64,000 nucleotides of DNA, taken from positions 265,027,798-265,091,797 of the forward strand of contig NC_134138.1 in the NCBI RefSeq assembly GCF_033958435.1, in the 5' to 3' direction. The stretch comes from Carettochelys insculpta (lineage: Eukaryota > Chordata > Testudines > Carettochelyidae). The notes under the pieces are model-generated. The model saw only the letters and a list, made by a program, of their open reading frames with translations, searched no databases and was not told where the DNA came from. The position numbers were made by a program, and so were the translations under genes. Shown here piece by piece: positions 49,875 to 59,801 of this stretch; positions within the stretch are counted from its first letter, which is position 1, and every line of letters starts with the position of its first letter.

Positions 49875-51573
49875 TCAGTCTGGGCTGGGTGTAGAGGGGC
49901 GCGACCCCCAGCGGGTATGGGTCGTGACCCCCCGCCTTGTCCGTGGCCCCTGGTGCGGCTGACTGGGGGACAGGAGGACCAGCAGGTATGGCCAGGATGC
50001 CTCCACCGGCTGGTCTTCAGCCCCAGTGGGCTCCGGTCCTTGGGGGCTGGCAGGTGGCACGGCAGGCAGCGCAGCAGGTGGCATGGCAGGTGGGGTGGGA
50101 GGCGGCACAGCAGGGGGCAAGGCAGGTGGGGCAGTGGCAGGGGCATGGGTTGGAGTGGCGGGGAGGGCAGCATGGGGGACAGCAGGGGGCGGGAGCTGGG
50201 CGACAGCCTCCCGGAGCGATCCAGCTATGTCCCAGAATACCCCCATGAATTCCTGCCACGCTGCCCAGTGCTGGGTGGACTCCTCCCCGTTGAGCTGGAG
50301 TCTTTCCTTGGCCACCTCCATCTGCCGCCGGAGAGCCGCCAGGAGCTGGGGTTCCAGGGGGGCCATCCCCTGGGTTCGTCAGTGGCATGACCATCCCGCT
50401 AGCCTTGGGGGTGTCCCCAGGCACTTGCAATGGCTGGCCTCCAGCAGGCTCTTGTGGACCATGGAGGGTGCCTGGCTGCCTGGGGCCTCAGATGGTGCAG
50501 CTGCAGAGAGGGAGGGGAAGGCTGTTAGTACTGTGCCCTGGCCCATGGCCCATTTTCCCTGCTTCCCCCTGGGGTGTTGGGTCTCCGTCCCCATCAGTGG
50601 GTGTGATGTCCCTGTTGGGTGTCCCCATTGCATGGTCCCCCCACCCCGGGGTTAGGGCACAGTGCTGTCCATGGGTGTGGGTGCTGACAGGCACTGATGG
50701 CCACACGCCGTCCTGGGACCATGCTGTGGCTAGGCAGTTGCAGGCTGGGGGTCTGCTGGGGTCGTGTGCGGCTCCCAGTAATGTCTGGTGCCCCCGCCTC
50801 ATGGCCCAGGGGTGTGTGCCTTGTGGGATACGTACCTGAGTGTCTATTGCCACGGTTGGGGGAATCCTTGTGGGCAGATGCCCAGCTGGTGCTCCAGGAG
50901 GGGAGGTCTATGAGGAACCCCCCCCTCGGTTTGCTGCTGGATCCCTCCTCCACCATCCTGAGGGGGGGCTCCTCAAACAGGCCACGGGGTGTGGGGCTGG
51001 CCTCTGGGCCAGACTCTTGCACCGAAGCCTGCTGGGGCTCATCAGCTGTGGTGTCAAGGGTGGCCGGGGGGGAGGAGGTGTCCTGGGTGCCCAGGATGGC
51101 CCTGAGCTACCTGTAACAGGGGCAAGTGGTGGGCGGCGACCCCAAACTGGCTGGCCAAGTCCCAGACCCGGGCATAACCCTGCTGCAACTCCTTCACCTT
51201 GCTCTGGATGTGATCCGGAGTGCAGGCAGGGTGACCCTGGGTGGTCAGGCCCTCAGCCAGTCAGACGAATGCTTCCATGTTCTGCCGCTTGCTCCCCATC
51301 ATGTGGCGCACCTCCTCCTCACCCCAGAGCCCCAGCAGGTGTCAGAGCTCAGCCTCTGAACAGGAGGGGCCCCGCCTCTTTTGGCCCCCCGTTTGGCTGC
51401 CAGGGATGCCTGGGTCCCCTTGCGGGGGAGCTCTGGGGTCACTCTGGGGGCTGGCTGGATGCCATGGTGCTGGTTGGGATGTTCGGGGCCTCTGGAGGGC
51501 GTGCAGGGCTAGCATGTGTGTGTGCTGCTTCCTGCATGCTCTCAGCTTCCTGCCACAGGAAACCCGGGTCCAT
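49875..51573 (-). pseudogene. Myb/SANT-like second gene of the Harbinger element
   Basis: A DNA-binding accessory protein of the type that recruits Harbinger transposase. I read three putative exons on the minus strand. Exon 1 (51573-51111) starts MDPGFLWQEAESMQEAAHTH. After stops and a frame change it gives the Myb/SANT-like block LLGLWGEEEVRHMMGSKRQN, EAFV*LAEGLTTQGHPACTP and DHIQSKVKELQQGYARVWDL, ending CAG|GTAGCT. Exon 2 (about 51095-50837) encodes an acidic, Pro/Ser-rich linker (TTADEPQQASVQESGPEASP) and ends CTCAG|GTACGTAT. Exon 3 (50500-49875) follows acceptor CTCTCTGCAG and has a helical segment (LLAALRRQMEVAKERLQL, WAAWQEFMGVFWDIAG) and a Pro/Ala-rich tail. Exon limits rest on splice motifs alone. 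Stops (for example at 51276-51278) disable it. Confidence 0.78.
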
Positions 51574-51902
51574 GGTGCTTTAAGGGCTGCTGCGCATGAG
51601 GACCATAGAGCCCCGCAGGGCCTGGACAGAGCATCTCAACTGCTCATCTGATTGCCGCCATGGAGGACCCTGCTATTTCGAAGTAGCGGGACAAGGATTG
51701 CGTACACATGCCCTACTTCGACATGGAATGTCAAAGTAGGGCGCTATTCCCATCTTCAGATAGGAATAGCAATTTCGATGTCTCGCTGCCTAACATCAAT
51801 TTCAACGTCGAAATAGGACACAGCACGCGTAGACACGACGCAAGCTATTTTGACGCTGTGCTGGCTACTTAGAAGTAGCCAGCTAGTGTAGATGCACCCA
51901 GG

Positions 51903-52338
51903 CCCTGTGTCTACACGTGCCCCTTCCTTTCGAAAGAGGCATGTTAATGAGCGGGTTCAAAAGATGCTAATGAGGCACTGCACTGAATATGCAGCTCCTC
52001 GTTAGCATAATGGCGGCCACAGCAATTCGAAAGTGCGACTGTTCGAATTACGCATTGCCCATGGAGATGGGACCTTCCAAAAGGACCCACCCAGTTTTCA
52101 AAAGCCCTTCTTCCTATCTGGTAATTGGAAGAAGGACTTTTGAAAACTGGGGGAGTCCTTTTGGAAGGTTCCGTCTCCACGGGCGGCGCGCAATTCGAAA
52201 AGCAGCACTTTCAAATCGCCACAGCCGCCATTATACTAATGAGGCACTGCATATTCATTGCAGTGCCTCATTAGCATCTTTCAAACCTGCTCATTAACAT
52301 GCCCCTTTCGAAAGGAAGGGGCACGTGTAGACCCAGCC
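51903..52338. mobile_element. Fold-back Harbinger-like MITE adjoining the Harbinger
   Basis: Ends CCCTGTGTCTACACGTGCCC and GGGCACGTGTAGACCCAGCC. The element is one long inverted repeat (CCTTTCGAAAGAGGCATGTT / AACATGCCCCTTTCGAAAGG; GGACTTTTGAAAACTGGG in the centre), with its centre near 52120. It starts three bases after the Harbinger end, its left triplet AGG being the Harbinger TSD. The right triplet is TTG, so its own TSD is unclear. It has the same design as 12424-12859, but with a different arm sequence. Confidence 0.85.
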
Positions 52339-52647
52339 TTGGTGTTTCTATTCAGCAAAATTGTTTTGGAATAACAGCCACTATTCCAGAATAACTTTGT
52401 GAGCACCAACTTCATTCTATGAGGAATAGTGTTTATTCTGAAATAGATATTTCAGACTAGGGGCTGTATACACAGTGAATAAGAGCTATTTCAAAATAGG
52501 GGGCTCCAGCCCTAAGCAAGTTGCCTTAAATGCAATTCATCATCCAGTCAGTGTGGACATGCTGGTTTGATAGATGGGCACTATTTCAGCATGCTTTTTG
52601 TGTGTAATTGCGCTATTTCAAAATCAGCTGTTCCAGAAAATATCTTT

Positions 52648-52870
52648 GGCTACGTCTACACTACCCCTCCCTTTCAGAAGGGGCATGTAAAAATGCGGCC
52701 AATTGAAAATGCAAATGAGGTGTAGATTTAAATATCTAGCACCTCATTTGCATACTCCCATGGGATCCGGCTTCTGAAAGAGGCTGCTTTGGAAACACAA
52801 ACAGCTGTGTAGATGGGGTTCCTTCAAAAGGAAACCCTACTTTCAAAAGCACCCTTCTTCCCCCCAAGAA
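52648..52870 (+). mobile_element. Half of a fold-back MITE (left end only)
   Basis: Starts GGCTACGTCTACACTACCCC, continues with AATGCAAATGAGGTG and GCACCTCATTTGCATACTCC, then GGTTCCTTCAAAAGGAAACC. No right terminal repeat is visible; it looks like the left arm of a fold-back whose second arm was lost. The preceding 52343-52647 resembles a TATTTCAAAATAG-type element without clear ends. Confidence 0.65.
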
Positions 52871-53591
52871 ATTGGGAATTCCATAAGTTGTGAATTATGA
52901 GATGAAACATTTCCTTTAGAATGTTGTAAACTGGGGCAATGCTGGGTTGAAAGCTGAAAATAAATTTCTTGAATCTGTCCAAGAAAATCAGGGAGGTTAC
53001 AGAAGGAGGAGAAAAGTTTGCCAGACGCTTCAGAAAGAAAGAGAGGAAATATTAGCCTTTACATCCTGGCAGGCATCCCTGCAGAGTGTCTGATAAGATT
53101 TCCAGAACGCACAGCAGATGAAGAGATGTAGCACACATGTCACTGCCTTTTCAAGCTTCCTCATTACTTATTCATATAAGGCTACACACATAAACTATTT
53201 TCTACTTCAAAAGAGAGCATACTTGCATAATACATTTTGATCTATACCAATATTTTAAAACAAAGTGGGTCTGCGTTATTCCAATCTGTCTGCATTTTAA
53301 ATTATGTCACAGCAGAGTGTTTCAGCATGAATTGCACTTGAAATATAAATTTGTTTAGGCTGCTTTTTTCCCCTTGTCTTTTCTCAAACAACCTGATACA
53401 GCAGTTGTAATGGATTTTTAAGTATGCCTATCACAGAATCTGTTAGGAGAAGAAAAGACAGGCACTGGAACACAAGAAGGGTCCTGTTTATACCATTTCC
53501 CAAGGGCTTTTTTGGAGTTGTACAATATAAAATATAATGTCAAAAGGACTGGACTGTCTAATGACTGTCTAATGAGGTACTTATACCTATT
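52871..53591. other. Non-coding, no gene recognised
   Basis: No repeat ends or domains seen. Confidence 0.5.
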
Positions 53592-53815
53592 AGCTGTGTC
53601 TACACTTGCATTCCTCTTTCAAAAGAGGCATGCAAATGAAGGAAATTGAAAATGCAAATGAGGCACTGCTTTACAGATCTGGTGCCTCAGTTACATGTTC
53701 TGCTTTTGAAAGAGCTTCTTTTGAAAGAAGAAAAGCAGTGTAGACAGGAATCCTTCTAAAGTAAACCCCATTGTTGAAAGAACCCTTCTTGCTATTTTGT
53801 TTCATCGAAATTGAA
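53592..53815 (+). mobile_element. Half of a fold-back MITE (left end only)
   Basis: Starts AGCTGTGTCTACACTTGCAT, then CTTTCAAAAGAGGCATGCAA and AATGCAAATGAGGCACTG. It parallels 52648-52870 and 57891-58128. The right end is not visible. Confidence 0.6.
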
Positions 53816-54510
53816 GACTGTTCCTCACAAGACCAATAAACACTATGCCAACTGAGGAAACTCCCAGTAAATTCCATCCTACATTTCAGCTTCATCATTC
53901 CTCTCTTCTGGGATTTGCTGTAAGGGACCTTGTGGCAGATAGAATTACGTTATATTCACCTACCTGATTCGCAAGTATCTTGAGGATACCAGTCTAGACT
54001 GTCCCACTACAGATCAAGATGAGCTGTTCATGTGTTCTTCAGAGATGTTACACTCCAAAACCCCAAAAGTGCCCTCACCCACACTCAACCACATTGAAAT
54101 CAAAAGGGCTGCCTTGGATCACCAAGGGAAAATTGGACCCTTCCCCCCAGTTCCTGGGAATAAAAGACACTAGACCAAATCCTGGGTCTTTGTGCGGTCT
54201 TTAGTATAATTTTTATTCCGATAGGGCCCACAGCGTTGCAAGTTACAGTTAACGTGGAAGATACTATGGATTGTTAATAATACTCTGCCCTTATATGTCA
54301 CTTTTAATCAGAAAATCTGTATAATGGAAATCAGCATCATTAGCTCCATTTTACCAATAGGGAAATTGAGACAGAAAGATGCAGTGACTTGCCAAAGTCT
54401 CCTGACTCCCAGGCCACCGCTCTAATTACTGGAAAACACTGCTGCATTATCAGGATTTGGCCCATGGTAATTATTCCTTTTCAATTAACAATTTTTAATT
54501 TATGTAGATT
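53816..54510. other. Non-coding; MIR-like remnant
   Basis: A MIR-like core lies at 54340-54440 (CTCCATTTTACCAATAGGGA, then GCAGTGACTTGCCAAAG). Otherwise nothing. Confidence 0.5.
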
Positions 54511-54665
54511 CGCAGAGCTAGCAGTCCAAAGGGACTATTAGATCATCTGGTCTAACCTTCTTTGCATTAATTTCACCAAGTTATCACTCTATTGAGCCCA
54601 ATAACGTGTTTGACTGATGCATATAACCCGGAAAGATGTCCAAACTTAATATGAAGTATACAGAG
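54511..54665 (-). repeat. CR1 3'-end fragment
   Basis: Plus strand shows AAGGGACTATTAGATCATCT, GGTCTAACCTTCTTTGCAT and ATTGAGCCCAATAACGTG, the complement of a CR1 3' UTR ('…GACCATTAGATCATCTAGTC'-type). It is diverged. Confidence 0.75.
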
Positions 54666-54736
54666 AATCCACCCCTCACATAAAAATGCTTCAAACACTA
54701 TTTAAGAATGCCACCAAAATGAGCATAGCTAAAATA

Positions 54737-55176
54737 GGCCAAGTCTGCATGAGATTTTCTCAACAAAACTGGGCTTTTGTTGGAAAAGCCTGAGTATTGT
54801 CTACATGCAAAATGTGCTTTGCCGATAGTTTGTCGACGAAACCCAGAACATCCACCAGCAGCATTATACCTCTTCCTATTCAGGTATAACATTTCTCTTG
54901 ACAGAGTTCTGTTGACAAAACAGCCATGTAGACACTCTGAGGCCCTTTTGTCGATAGACAGGGTTTCCAATTCACCAGGCAGCCCTTTTTGCAGAGCTTC
55001 CAGTTAGTTGTTCTGTCAAGAGAGGGCCAGGTACTCTGGCTGCTCTCTTTTGACAGAGCAAATTGGTTGTTCCATCTCCTTTTGTGTGTATATGTGGTCT
55101 GTCAACAGAGGTCCTGACGGGAAATCTCTTCTGATGATTACATCCGTTGACAGAGGCTTCTTGTGTAGATGTGGCC
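54737..55176. mobile_element. TGTTGACA-rich element, copy 2
   Basis: Ends GGCCAAGTCTGCAT and GTGTAGATGTGGCC, with perfect TSD ATA (54734-54736, 55177-55179). The interior is rich in TGTCGACA/TGTTGACA-type palindromes (GTTTGTCGACGAAAC, TCTGTTGACAAAACAG). Same group as 3227-3639. Confidence 0.85.
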
Positions 55177-55179
55177 ATA

Positions 55180-56127
55180 GTGTATTTTGCATAAAAAGAT
55201 CACCCTTATAAATACTACTTGCTTGTTGCACCCAGATAAAAATTAATTTAAAATATTACATACAGAAGAAGGCTACATATAAGTAACATGTAAAATTGGA
55301 AGGTGAAATTGAACACATTTAATATAAAAGGATGCAGTTAGAACGAGAGATTTTCTTTAAATCTGTTTTTCAGCAGTTATACCTAGACAAAAGCCCAATG
55401 TGCTTTCTCAGAAAACAATTTCTATCTTCGTAGGGTAGTAAATCATGTTCACCATTACAGTTAAAAGTCTTAAAAGGGAAAGAGAAAAATCACAAATGCC
55501 TGAGGCTTCAGTGTACAGCTTCTCACTGTGTTGGACATTATGATCTGAGGCATCTGTGTTGGACTATTAAACACCTGCTGACTTAATGTGCCATACAGTG
55601 CTAACCCTTATTGCTGAATATGGGCCAAAATATCTCCAAGAGCACTGGTGCAATAAAATTGTTCTTAGTATATATAATGTTTCCTTCAGCTGGTGTTATG
55701 TGTGTCTACAGCCCTGGAATATCTGAATAAGGTAACCACATCAGTGGTTGTCTCAAGCTACCCAAGCGGCAATAAAATACAAATATCTAATATACTGTGA
55801 TTTCAAAGGTGCCTTCCAGAATTTCATGCAGACTTTGTGTCAGGCCAAATAGAGACAAGGACTGAAGTAATACTAAAGGTGTTCAGTTAAAATATCTCTA
55901 GAATGACTATGTGCCATTGGAGATAGTAATATAAAATCTGCAATCCTGTCCCAATGCAGAAGAGTCCAGGGCAAGTGTAGGATAGCGTTTAAACCTCAGA
56001 CTGCAGCTACTACTGACATCATAGAAAGGCTAACACAATATTGTCCCTGCTGTGGATTTACATCTCTCCTTTCAGGCATGGCAACATGATGTAGGGGGCA
56101 TTTGCTGTATTCATGGAATGACAGTAA
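55180..56127. other. Non-coding, no gene recognised
   Basis: AT-rich, no recognisable domain or repeat end. Ends in TAA, the TSD of the next element. Confidence 0.5.
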
Positions 56128-56310
56128 GGCTATCCCTTTCTGAGGAGGAATGCAAATGAGGGAGATCAAAAATGCAAATGAAGTGCTGATTTATAAATCT
56201 CACACTTAATTTGCATAATCTTGTATGATTGTGTTTCTGGAAGAGACTTTTCCGAAAGCAAAAACAGCTGTGTAGATGGGGTACCTTCAGAAAAAAAATC
56301 CTTCCTATTT

Positions 56311-57630
56311 CAGTGGTTCCCAAACTTTTCAGCATCATACCCCACTTTTGATTTTTGAGAGCCCCTCACGCCCCCCACCTCTTCTTTACCATCTTCCAAC
56401 CCCACTTTTAACAAAAAATTCAATTTGTAATTTAAAATAAACATAAAATCTTGATATAAAAATGTTATTTAAAATTAAAAATAAGCACAAATAGGTTCTC
56501 TTGGCCCAGAAAATTAATAAAAATGTATTTTAACATCAGAAACAAAATGAATTTAATGTGAAGGATGGCGCTGCATTTTCTTCAGAAGCTGGAAAATCCT
56601 AAGTTTGAAATAAAAGTGTGCAAAGCAAATCATTTTTGACATCCAGTTGATTTCTTTGTTTTGTTTTTAATGTGACTAAACTTGAAAAGGTTTTTTCACA
56701 GAGGTACGCTAATGAAAATGGAAGAACTATACGTAGTGCTTCTTCTCTGACTTCCAAGTACATGGAGAAATATTTTACCCAAAATTCCTCCAAGCTTGAG
56801 TTTCCAAAATTATTTTTGAGGGCTTGTTCTTGCAATACTTCTGGCAATGTAGCGACATCAATGTTCAGTGGCTAGTGCACTAATTTATGAATGGGATTGC
56901 CAGAAAAGTTGTCTGAAAAATAGCAATAGCAGACTCAATGGAGCTGTGCCATCCCACCCCAAGCCGTGCTAAGGGCATAGCCCCAACCTTGTGGGTGCCT
57001 GGTGCAACCCCAGCTGGACAGCTGCCTGAGCCCTGTGCCAGCTGCCAGAGCTGCCATGCCATCCGCTCACCCGCCCAAGCTCTGCACTGCCAGAGCCACC
57101 GACCTGCCGCCTGCCTCCAGGGCCAGCTGCCCACTCGCCCTCCAGCTGCCGGAGCCAGCCACCTGCCTGCCAGCCGACTGAGCCACTCACCCAAGCTGCA
57201 GGCCAGCTGCCTGAGCCCTGTGCTGCCAGGGCCAGCTGCCTGAGTACCTCAACCTGGATGCTCAAGCCACTCCCCTCCCACAAAGCCGGGCACCACAACC
57301 CCCCACCCACCCACACACTTTTACACCCTCCTTCACCCTCTCTCTTTCTCCTGAGTCCAGCGTCCCCATCTAATCCCAGCCTCCTCCTCCTCCTCCCTCT
57401 CCCACAACTCACACTCTTTTGCAGGTGGCACTAGCTCCACTTGGGTCTTCGCCGGCTGCCTGCTTTTCATAGCAGCTGCTCTGGGTCGCCCATGTAAAAT
57501 GGTAGGGGCTGAGAGCTGAAAGCAAAAGCTGGCTCTTTCTTGGAGTGGGAGGAATGATGGGAGGATCAGTCACCTTGCACTCTGCCTGGAATTTCTTCAT
57601 CCCCCCCCCACCCCAGTTTGGGAAACCGTG
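56311..57630 (-). mobile_element. hAT element (1320 bp) with internal deletion
   Basis: Ends CAGTGGTTCCCAAACTT and AGTTTGGGAAACCGTG are hAT terminal repeats. The 8-bp TSD is TCCTATTT (56303-56310) versus TCCTGTTT (57631-57638), 7 of 8 identical. Only the C-terminal transposase fragment remains (56599-56847). The middle (56940-57420) is a GC-rich stretch of degenerate GCCAGAGCTGCC-type repeats. Confidence 0.92.
56599..56847 (-). pseudogene. hAT transposase C-terminal fragment
   Basis: Reads NSSLEEFWVKYFSMYLEVRE, then EALRIVLPFSLAYLCEKTFS and SLVTLKTKQRNQLDVKNDLL. This is the hAT C-terminal dimerisation block (family pattern 'LPF.TTYLCE.GFS.L..IKTKYR.RLDVEDDLR'). It is of the ZBED5/SCAND3-like sort, a different lineage from the hAT at 27.4 kb. 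The catalytic core is absent. Confidence 0.85.
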
Positions 57631-57890
57631 TCCTGTTTTGTTTCAGGAAGAAGGGTTTTTTCAAAAATGGGGATTTTTTCCAAAGGAACCCCCTCTACAC
57701 AGCAGTTTTTGCTTTCAGAAGAGTCTCTCCCAGAAATGTGATTAGAAGGGATTATGCAAATGGAGTGTGAGATTTGTAAATCAGTACTTTATTTGCATTT
57801 TGGATCTGCCTTATTTGCATTCCTCCTCCGAAAGGGGAACATAGCGTAGACACAGCCTAAGTGAAAAGCATAAACTTGCACACTCAGGGT

Positions 57891-58128
57891 GGCTACATCT
57901 GCATTGCCCCCTCCCTTTTGAAAGAGGTGTACAAAAATGGCTGATCAAAAATGCAAATGAGGTGCTGATTTGCATATTCAATGCTCCATTTGCATTATGA
58001 TGACCACTCACCATTCTGGAACTGCTGTTTTTGAAAGTTAAAACAGCCATGTAGACGGGGTTCCTTTAAAGGAAGCCCCACTTTTGAAAGCACACTTCCT
58101 AATTTTTTTCAGTAGCGTAGATGTAGCC
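57891..58128. mobile_element. Short Harbinger-like MITE (238 bp)
   Basis: Ends GGCTACATCTGCAT and GCGTAGATGTAGCC. Flanking triplets are GGT and AGT (2 of 3 match). The interior (AAATGCAAATGAGGTGCTGA; GGTTCCTTTAAAGGAAGCCC) corresponds to one arm of the fold-back design, closed by a terminal repeat on each side. A further TATTTCGAAATAG-like remnant follows at 58129-58310. Confidence 0.8.
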
Positions 58129-58481
58129 AGTATATCTACACAGCAGCCTTGTTCTGAAATAAGATATTCTGGAATAGCTGTTCCGAAATAGCTTATTCCA
58201 GAGTAATACTGCTAGACACAAAAATGCATTTCAGAATAGCATTTAGCAATTTCAAAATACAGCATCTACACACATAGAACCTATTTTGAAATACAGCCAT
58301 TGGATGCACAATTCCATCTTAACAGCACCTATTTCAAAACAGCTGTACCAGCAGAGGTGCTGTGCCTCATAGGAGGGCAGGATAAACGTGTTGACAAAAA
58401 TGCTGTGTTCTGTGGATTTACTGTTGACAGAATGCCTTGGGAATCTGGACGCTCCCCAGGTTTTGTTGACAAAACTCCCTA

Positions 58482-58808
58482 GGCCATGTCTACCCTAGAA
58501 GCATCTGTTGACCGTAACTTCTGTCAACAGAGCGCATCTACACACAAAAGCAGATCCACAGAGCAATCCACTCTGTCAACAGAGAGCAGCCAGACTGCCC
58601 TGCCTTCTGTTGGCTGAGCAGCTGACTGGAAGCTCTGCAAACAGGGCTGCCCCCAGGGAACCAGAAGCCCTCTCTGTCTACAAAAGTGTCTACACTGCCC
58701 TTCTGCCAACAGAACGCTGTCGATAGAAGTGTTATTCCTCAAAATTTCAGGGGATAACACCATTGAGACAAATGCAGAGTTCTGTTGAGACTCTGTCGAC
58801 AGAACATT

Positions 58809-58839
<31 letters not shown>

Positions 58840-58903
58840 CGCGCGCACGCGTGTAGATGCTCCCTGAGTTATGTTGGCAAAACCCTCTAGTGTAGACACA
58901 CCC
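58482..58903. mobile_element. TGTTGACA-rich element, copy 4, nested in copy 3
   Basis: Ends GGCCATGTCTACCC (58482-58495) and GTGTAGACACACCC (58890-58903), with perfect TSD CTA (58479-58481, 58904-58906). Removing it rejoins ...AACTCCCTA with GTGTAGACACAACC, the right end of copy 3, so a relative landed at the very edge of the terminal repeat. Confidence 0.85.
58808..58855. repeat. (TG)n-(CG)n alternating tract, Z-DNA-prone
   Basis: 48 bp of uninterrupted pyrimidine-purine alternation: ~11 TG units, then a run of GC units, then ACGCGTGTA. It lies inside copy 4 of the TGTTGACA-rich elements. Confidence 0.95.
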
Positions 58904-59390
58904 CTAGTGTAGACACAACCTTAGGGAAATGCCTCTTTTGGTTACTTCTCTCTTCCATGGCATGGAAGAACAACATGATTCTCATCCAAAGGATTACAAT
59001 AATTGCTATAGTAACAGCAATAATTACAAACCTCTTGAACTGGGTTTTCTTTTGGCTTCAGCTTTTCTCCATTATTATTCTGATGTATTTTGATTGTTTT
59101 AGACAGAAACACTCCAGTTGTTAGTGCTATAAAACATTTCCACAGCACTCTTTTAACTTGCACTATGCTTTGTACTTATAGGTAAGGCGAGATCCCTGTG
59201 CTGATAAGATCATGCTGTACTTAGGGTAGGACAAAACAGTGCAAGGTAAAATGCAAGACAATAAAGCAATAGAGGGAGGGGTCTGGGGACTGCCAGTGGT
59301 GAACAAGTGGAGAAAGCATTTCAGAGAGCGGAGAAAAGGCTGTGACTGTATGATGGAAGGAAGCAAAGAGGGTGGAAAGGAAACAAAAGA

Positions 59391-59606
59391 GCTGCATATA
59401 CACAGCATTGCCCTTCCCAAAGGGTATGCTAATGAGTGACAGCAAAAATGCAAATGAAGCACACATTTGCAAATATTATGCCTCATTTGCACACTCTCAC
59501 TTGATCTCACTTTTCTGGAAGCAAAATCGGCTGTGTAGACGAGGTTCCCTCGGAAGAAAACCCCCTTTCCAGAAGAGCCCTTATTCCTCGTAATGTACGA
59601 GGAATA
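59391..59606 (+). mobile_element. Half of a fold-back MITE, diverged left end
   Basis: Starts GCTGCATATACACAGCATTG, with AATGCAAATGAAGCAC, TATGCCTCATTTGCAC and GCTGTGTAGACGAGGTTCCC. It ends in a small hairpin (TTCCTCGTAATGTACGAGGAA, 59584-59604). The right terminal repeat is absent. Confidence 0.6.
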
Positions 59607-59801
59607 AAAATGGTGAGTGGAGAAGGAGGTGGAATTGAGAAAAGAGATTTAGGTAGAAGTATGAACATGGAGCAAACTCATTATCCTCACAGCCCCCTTT
59701 GGGTCAATCAGAAGGTACAAAAGGTGTGGGAGCCTTCCTCTCCTCCTGGTGGAAATGCCTCTGTCAGGAGCTATATATAAACCAACACTGTAATGTCTTA
59801 A

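Larger units (their letters stand above)
48293..51899. mobile_element. Gene-bearing PIF/Harbinger transposon (3.6 kb)
   Basis: Ends are GGCTACGTCTACACTAGC (48293-48310) and GCTAGTGTAGATGCACCC (51882-51899), with perfect 3-bp TSD AGG (48290-48292, 51900-51902). It carries two convergent genes, the classical autonomous Harbinger layout: a DDE transposase (+) and a Myb/SANT-like DNA-binding protein (-), each with visible splice sites. Both contain stops or deletions, so this copy is no longer autonomous. Its terminal ~300 bp on both sides match the 711-bp elements (CGTCCTCCAGGGC; AGGGCCCCTCCCAGACACA; CATAGAGCCCCGCAGGG; GCCGCCATGGAGGACCC), which identifies it as a diverged parent type of that family. 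Confidence 0.93.
56128..57857. mobile_element. Fold-back MITE interrupted by a hAT element
   Basis: The left end begins GGCTATCCCTTTCTGAGGAG (part of the usual GTCTACAC is missing). The right end is GCGTAGACACAGCC. TSD is TAA on both sides (56125-56127, 57858-57860). Left arm 56128-56310 and right arm 57639-57857 are complementary (AAATGCAAATGAAGTGCTGA / AAATCAGTACTTTATTTGCA). The hAT at 56311-57630 sits at the centre of the palindrome. Confidence 0.85.
58385..58920. mobile_element. TGTTGACA-rich element, copy 3, 5'-truncated host of copy 4
   Basis: 58385-58481 (TTACTGTTGACAGAATGCCT; GGTTTTGTTGACAAAAC) matches the last ~100 bp of the 3227-3639 element. Its terminal GTGTAGACACAACC resumes at 58907-58920, after the inserted copy 4. 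Downstream triplet is TTA. No left terminal repeat is visible. Confidence 0.75.

Noticed and set aside
49752..50655. Long plus-strand frames (212 and 209 codons) in the Harbinger
   Set aside because: They are antisense to exon 3 of the Myb/SANT-like gene, which has splice signals and a plausible helical segment.
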